Assembly (NCBI GenBank): GCA_019454045.1
Contig: SKCR01041848.1
Coordinates: 29,285 to 93,284, forward strand
Length of the DNA: 64,000 nucleotides
Direction of reading: 5' to 3'
From: Zanthoxylum bungeanum
Taxonomy: Eukaryota; Streptophyta; Magnoliopsida; Sapindales; Rutaceae
Part shown: positions 58,723 to 64,000 of the stretch, in pieces
Numbering within the stretch: the stretch's first letter is position 1
Layout of the letters: the number at the start of each line of letters is the position of its first letter
The notes under the pieces: generated by a model
What the model saw: only the letters and a program-made list of their open reading frames with translations
Databases searched by the model: none
Told to the model about the DNA's origin: nothing
Translations under genes and position numbers: made by a program

Positions 58723-60002
58723 AAATAGGATTCGTCCTCAAATCCTCTTTAAACTTGGGATCTTATCAAAGATCTCAGGATTTGTGGGTTCCTTATAAGC
58801 CACCAACTTTATATGACTATATACCCATCGACTTAGTCTCATCCTGTATTATACCACTTCTTGACGATTATCCGTGCACTATCATTCTGAACCTAGAATG
58901 CTATGACTTGGAAGTCGTAACTAGAGCTGTACACTAATTTGTCTATTTGAACTCTTACTTTATTGTAACTATTCTGTTCCATTGGGGATTCTATATGACT
59001 TAACAACGAAGGCATTTGCCCGACTGATCATTTACTCCTTGACTAGTAAGCATATGAGATTCTTCATCATTCTTAATATCTAACTTATGTCTCGTACCTT
59101 TTTTCATACTTGGGTAAACTGCTTCAGAATTCATAGTTTTAGTAAGTATCCTTTAAGTTCTTTACTAAAAGGTAATTTTTTGTTCTCGTTTCATAAGATC
59201 TTTACTGAGTATCCTCGATTTCCTCACTTCTGGACCTCTAGTTGTGCCCAACATTCCTTGTCTACAAGGAAATCCTTTTCTCTAGATCTTTAGTTATATT
59301 CAACAATTACTTGACTCGATCGAGTTCTCCTCAGCTAGTACCTTTGACTCTCACTAGAGATAACTGGTGTCTCACGGTTAGGCTTCCCATGTTTCCTTTG
59401 GAATCAAAAAGTTTACAAGAGTGATCCTTGTCATTATTAACAATGATTGTACTCGATACTAATTTATCTGCACTTATTTAAATTGATCTTAATATTATTT
59501 CTCATGTCCTAGCTACTTAATTCTCTATATTCTCATTGCCAAGCTTCAACTGCTTATGATATCGCCTAGGACTTCTTAGTTTACTGATATCTTCTACCGA
59601 TGATGTTTGTACTTAAAATGTTGCTTCTGGGTAGTTTCCTAGTGGTCCTCCTTAATTGGCTATAGATTCAGGCTTAATTGTATGCACCTTGGTGCCTAAA
59701 CTGCATTCCCTGCTATTAACATCGACGGTGGCAAATTGATCCTGGCTAAAGCTCATACTCTTTTGTACTTTACTTTCATTGTTACTATAAATCTGGTTAC
59801 GGGGTTCCACATTAACTTATTTTCCATAGCCTAGTGCTATCAAGGGTCGTTATTTACATGCCATTTTACCGTATCTTGAGGATTCACCTGTTATACTAAT
59901 TTTAACATTGCAGTAATTTATCTCCTCAATTATGTACTATGCTACAAATCTACTAAACCACCCTATACCTGTGCTTTAGGCTGATACTAGGAAACCTTTG
60001 TT
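58723..60002 (-). other. Interior of the Gypsy-like element, left part
   Basis: About 1.3 kb with no open frame longer than about 70 codons and no domain I recognise on either strand. The only familiar part is the beginning, next to the polypurine tract (minus strand ...GAGGACGAATCCTATTTAA), a common ending of Gypsy pol or 3' regions. Confidence 0.55.
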
Positions 60003-60007
60003 GTTTC
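60003..60007. repeat. Target-site duplication of Copia solo LTR (GTTTC)
   Basis: GTTTC at 60003-60007 is repeated exactly at 61961-61965, flanking the solo LTR. Confidence 0.93.
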
Positions 60008-61960
60008 TGTTGGAAATCTAATAACCATGTCCCAAGATCATAAACAAGCAAAATATATATAAGAATGAACTACATTGAAGTAATGGCGGAAACAATACTC
60101 ACAAAAACGGAATGTGGATGCAATGGATGAAACAAATGTTGCTCCTTTGTGCAGTGGAGGATTCGGCCAAGATGAAAAGAAATGCTCCAAGCAAAGTTTG
60201 ATCCTTCCAAGCTCTAAGATGAGTTTCCCATAACACCTTGTATGATCCCTTGATGTTGCTAGCCAAAGTTGTGTGTTAGAGTTCCAAACAAGCACACTTT
60301 CTTCTTGTCTTGCCACAAAACAAATGAAGAATTGGAGAGAGCTTTGAGAGCTCACTGTTTCGGTAATTAGAGAGGGAGAGGAGGATTTGATTTTTGTCTC
60401 AAAAATCAATTTATATTTATGTCATAATTATATTAAATAATAATATACTTATGACACAAACCATGCAAAGACTTAGAGTGTCTAACACTCAATTTCCATG
60501 CAATACCCTTGAGTGCTTTGTACACTATCTTCATGCAATACATCTTGATTAAATAATGCAAATAATGACAAGTGTCATGTGGGCCCCACACGTTTCCAAA
60601 TGAAAGTGGGCCCACGTGCACTCACGCGTTCGGGTTCGATATTTCCGAAATACCGAGCTTACGTCGCGACGTTAATTAAATCGAATTTAAATAAATAATT
60701 GCGCCTAGCGAAATATTATTTACGTCGCTAACGAATAATTCTAAATCAACTCGTTTGCCCGAATTAAAATCTAATTTCAATTTCGCGTCGAAATCGAATT
60801 CCGATTATTATATCGAATATAATAATTTTACGATTAATTCTAAATTAATCGTTCTCTCTCTTTATATAGTATTTATCCAAGATAAAGTCTCTCCGTAATA
60901 ATCCAAGATTAATCGAGTTTGAATCATACGTCATCGGTGAATCTTCGGGAAGCGACCCAAGAGACCTCTAGATATGTTGGCAGTAAATCCGGTTGTCGAA
61001 CTATTCGAACACGTACGTACCAAGTACTACGTTTTTACCGATTTACAAGACAAGGTTAGCTTCTAGCAAAACGCCATGCCTACCCAATTCTCTAGAAATA
61101 TTCTTACTGGAATATTAGATCTATAACAGGCGTAGTATACCGTAGTATAGTGTATATCGAACCAGTATCGGATGATCACATGTAAGGCATGGGGCTGGAT
61201 ATGTGTCTGCCCCGTACGATACACATATCGGACATCAAGCAACCAGTCTCTTTGAATCGGATAATCCTGACCTAGTCATATTATCCCGATGGTTGCAACC
61301 ATTATAGAGTACTCGTTCTGTATCCCTCGCGATCATCATCTCCATATGTCTGAAGTGATACTTCCATCTTGACATCACACCCAGTACACTACGATTCTCG
61401 ATAAACCCAGAAGAGGTATACACAGAACTCGTTAAAGCCCTGGACCACCAAACCTAAATTTTACCGATTGTCGTAAGTACTAGCGATGCAAATCTCAGGT
61501 TAAGATCATATGCACCTACCCTGAAGCGGACTCCCATAGACACGCAGACATACTACCAATGGGACTCCGCAGGTCTATCCAGAGCGAAGCTGTTTTCCGT
61601 ACTATCGGTAAAACACAACCTCCTAGCACTTGCATAAGTATCCAATACTTAAATATATGAGAACTATGCCGTTGTGCCCTCACAACTTGCACAAGTGCAG
61701 TACTAGTCTATTCCGCATTATCGATGTCCAATCTCGATAATACTACGACTAGGGATATTTAATGATTAAACCTTTATGGATTGATACTGTCTCATATCAT
61801 CACAATCCGGAACTAATCATAGGGACTTTTACCATTTATATATCAAAGTAAATAAATTACAAAACGGTAAAAGGCAATTTCATTACTACATAGTTAATTT
61901 TGTACAATAATACAATATCATTTACAAAATAGTGACGCTATGGGTCATTACTGTCTAACA
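60008..61960 (-). repeat. Copia solo LTR
   Basis: This 1,953-bp LTR related to those of Copia-A/E stands alone (plus strand TGTTGGAAATC ... TGTCTAACA) with a perfect 5-bp duplication. There is no internal region. Intra-element LTR-LTR recombination is the usual origin. It is more diverged than the other LTRs. The inverted-repeat chain survives at about 60650-60910. The 123-codon frame 60038-60409 is inside the LTR and is not called as a gene. Confidence 0.94.
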
Positions 61961-61965
61961 GTTTC

Positions 61966-62533
61966 ATTCTTCTATTTTTGCTTACTTAGTATTTTCTCTT
62001 ATCATCTCGATATATTCATTTCTAATTGTTTACTTGTTGACATTTTTATCTTCTCTCTTGCTTTGTTCTGCTCCTGGGACTCGTCTGGCCTACGTCTCTG
62101 CATTCTTATTCGAAGGATATCATTTCTTACATTCCCTTAGTCACGTCTATCGTTGCTCCTTTACATCTCAGTCATTACTTGACCACTACTTTATCTCTGT
62201 ACCGCTCCATTTGAAAAACTTCTTCCTTAACTCCTTTACTCAGAGTTGTCACTCACTTTTATTTTGTTCTTAAGCTACGCCTGAAGATCTTATATTCTGG
62301 TCTTCTTTCACTATTCTTTCACTTATTCGTGTGAGTATCTTAAGGCGACCTTCAAGGTCCATTGCTGCTACTATTGTCTAACAGGGGTTGGGAGGGTGGG
62401 GATTGTCCTGGAGTCTTCCGGTGGTGGTGTTCTCACTAACTACACATGCTGTAGTTACTTATGCTGCTCACCTATAAGCTTATGACTCTTTTGTTTACAT
62501 GTCTTGTGTCAGTTTTATAATACCACCCGTTAT
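61966..62533 (-). other. Interior of the Gypsy-like element, right part
   Basis: About 570 bp, rich in pyrimidines on the plus strand and with no recognisable coding. The minus strand next to the LTR reads TGGTATTATAAAACTG, possibly a decayed primer-binding site; the match to TGGTATCAGAGC covers only the first six bases. Confidence 0.45.
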
Positions 62534-63480
62534 TGTCTATAAGCGGTAATTTAGTTAGATTATAAACCATGAGACAAGTTCAAAACTAGGCTAAACTTCT
62601 CAATTCAAGTACGTGACATCGTCACTTGGTACATCATGCTTGTAGTAAGTTGTATTGTATGTACGGGAACTGATACGAGACCCTAAGGGTGGTCTCTAAT
62701 AAGTTAGGGTGGAACTGGGATGATTTAAAATTGATTTGGGAATGACTTTGTGCCACGCGTCGCGACGCAAATTCTTGAGCGTCGCGACGCGCAACATCCA
62801 GAATCGTGCTACCATTTTTCCCTTGCGCGTCGCGACGCATGGCCCTTTAGCATCGCGACGCGAATAAGTTTTCCAGGATTTTGTTTTTGCTTCTCCATGT
62901 TCATCCTCTACCTAAAATTACCATTAACACTTCCATACTAAAAACCAACAATACATCATATTACACTCAATTTCACATACATTAAACCATCATTTCATCA
63001 ACAATCAATTTTAATCTATTTCATATATTTCACATAGTTATACCCAAAACTTAATAAGTTGGGGTTTTGTTTCAAAATTTCCATTTTCTTAATACAAAAA
63101 TCACAGAATCATCATCACACCCAAACTCACAACATATTACAAGTATCAAATCATCAAAACTTAATATTTCACAATTTGGATCATGGATTTCTTACCTCTT
63201 TCTTTTGATTTACAGCACTTCCCATGCCTCTAATGGTTGCCAAGCTCTTTCATTCTTTGTTTCTTTCTTCTTTTTCTTTCTTTTTCTCTCTTTCTTCTTC
63301 TTATTCTCTTCTTCTTCTTCTTCTTTTGTTCTATTCTTCTCCTTCTTTTTTTTCTCATTCACGTCCTCTACTCTCTTTTTTGTTCTCCATTTGTGAATTA
63401 GTGAATAGTGATTCCTTTTATATTTAGCCATAAAAGAATAAGAAAAGTGTATAATTTTGAAGAAGGTTGTAGAATTTACT
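62534..63480 (-). repeat. 5' LTR of the Gypsy-like element, truncated
   Basis: It starts (plus strand) TGTCTATAAGCGG and runs parallel to 57456-58355. It then breaks at 63480, where Copia-G begins, so about 355 bp of its outer end are missing. It has three intact GCGTCGCGACGC palindromes and one near-copy. The TTC-rich run 63250-63350 is a microsatellite-like leader, and the frames across it are by-products. Confidence 0.85.
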
Positions 63481-64000
63481 GAGCCCCGCTATTGTCACAA
63501 TACAATGGAACGGGCTCAGCTGCTAACGGAACTACTCCTAATCCAATTAGGAATTTTCGGATCCAAACTGCCTCTTTTGCTGCTTCAGCTGCTGCAATAT
63601 ACTCCGCTTCAGTTGCTGAATCGGCAACAGTATCTTGCTTGGAAGATTTCCAGCTCACTGCTCATGCTTCATTCAAGCAAAATATGTACCCGGTTTGCGA
63701 CTTGAAGTCGTCTCTGTCGGTTTGGAAACTTGCATCGGTATACCCAGATACCTCAAGTTCTCCATCTCCATAGATTAAGAAAAACATCCTTAGTTCTTTT
63801 AAGATACCTAAGGATATTCTTAACCGCCATCCAGTGATCATGTCCTGGATCGGCCTGATATCGACTGCACATGCTCAAAGCATAGGACACATCAGGTCGT
63901 GTACATATCATGGCATACATGATCGATCCGACTGCCGAGGCGAATGGAGTCCGACTCATGTTGTCTCTCTCATCTTGTGTTTTAGGACACATGTCCCTAG
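63481..64000 (-). pseudogene. Copia-G: RT end and RNase H fragment
   Basis: The minus-strand frame 63992-63753 reads CPKTQDERDNMSRTPFASAV, GSIMYAMICTRPDVSYALSM and on to ILRYLKRTKDVF. A second frame 63658-63481 reads SWKSSKQDTVADSATEAEYI, then EAVWIRKFL and PLYCDNSGA, with RNase H acidic residues in TEAEY and YCDNSG. There is a frame change at about 63700-63760. The frame runs off the right edge. This is the best preserved Copia pol here, of the same broad Copia lineage as Copia-A to E. It abuts the truncated Gypsy-like LTR at 63480. Confidence 0.88.

Larger units (their letters stand above)
57456..63480 (-). mobile_element. Non-autonomous Gypsy-like element (LARD-like), minus strand
   Basis: Two direct copies of one LTR (57456-58710 and 62534-63480, the latter truncated) flank 3.8 kb without recognisable gag or pol. 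Of that interior, 1.95 kb is a nested Copia solo LTR. The polypurine tract and the LTR start TGTAACGACCGG follow the chromovirus/Gypsy layout. With only about 1.87 kb of its own interior and no coding domain it fits a large retrotransposon derivative, or a strongly decayed element. Confidence 0.75.

Noticed and set aside
60038..60409. 123-codon minus-strand frame
   Set aside because: It lies inside the Copia solo LTR and is not open in the other LTR copies of the family.
63210..63431. Lysine/glutamate-rich minus-strand frame and its serine/phenylalanine-rich opposite
   Set aside because: They are translations of a TTC/CTT microsatellite in the Gypsy-like LTR.

Overview
The window is plant nuclear DNA built almost entirely from long terminal repeat (LTR) retrotransposons inserted into one another. 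The A+T-rich composition, the Copia primer-binding sites (TGGTATCAGAGC type), the Ty3/Gypsy Tat and Athila signatures and the 2-kb LTRs all point to a flowering plant, probably a eudicot with a large repeat-rich genome; the species cannot be read from the sequence. I see no intact host gene, tRNA, rRNA, CRISPR array or DNA transposon. Every coding trace is retroelement-derived or carried inside a retroelement. Element names such as Copia-A and Tat-plus are labels for this window only.

Layout. Positions 1-147 and 10010-12033, continuing at 22036-22652, are the leader and 5' LTR of a minus-strand Tat-lineage element (Tat-minus). It was split by two plus-strand Copia elements, Copia-A (148-10009, target duplication CATAT/CATAC) and Copia-B (12034-22035, perfect duplication TTTTG). 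From 22653 to 24870 lies the 3' end of an older minus-strand Copia (Copia-C). From 24871 to 30126 lies the 3' half of a minus-strand Athila-type element. It holds the integrase C-terminus, an unrecognised 147-codon ORF, an intronless decayed homologue of the cytokinin-activating enzyme LOG, and a 2.1-kb 3' LTR. From 30127 to about 45028 is a plus-strand Tat element (Tat-plus) with gag start, RT end, RNase H, second RNase H and integrase. Its centre was replaced by a 5'-truncated Copia (Copia-D, 33488-38392). From about 45029 to 54870 is a full-length minus-strand Copia (Copia-E), followed by a partial duplication of its LTR (54871-55428). From 55429 to 57455 is a plus-strand Copia fragment running from gag to integrase (Copia-F). 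From 57456 to 63480 is a minus-strand non-autonomous Gypsy-like element carrying a Copia solo LTR (60008-61960, duplication GTTTC). From 63481 to the end is a minus-strand Copia RT/RNase H fragment (Copia-G).

Main points of interest: (1) the Athila-type element with a LOG retrocopy and a 147-codon ORF where an env-like gene would be expected; (2) arrays of short perfect inverted repeats with a three-base centre, mostly TGG, packed into every Copia-A/B/D/E LTR and leader; (3) Copia copies that share the same replacement of the RT catalytic YVDD segment, suggesting that an already defective lineage was amplified in trans; (4) hypervariable tandem repeats in the Tat 3' region and LTR.

Order of events, inferred from nesting: Copia-C came before Athila, which came before Tat-plus. 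Tat-minus was present before Copia-A and Copia-B, and Tat-plus before Copia-D. Later deletions and LTR-LTR recombination produced the truncated copies and the solo LTR.
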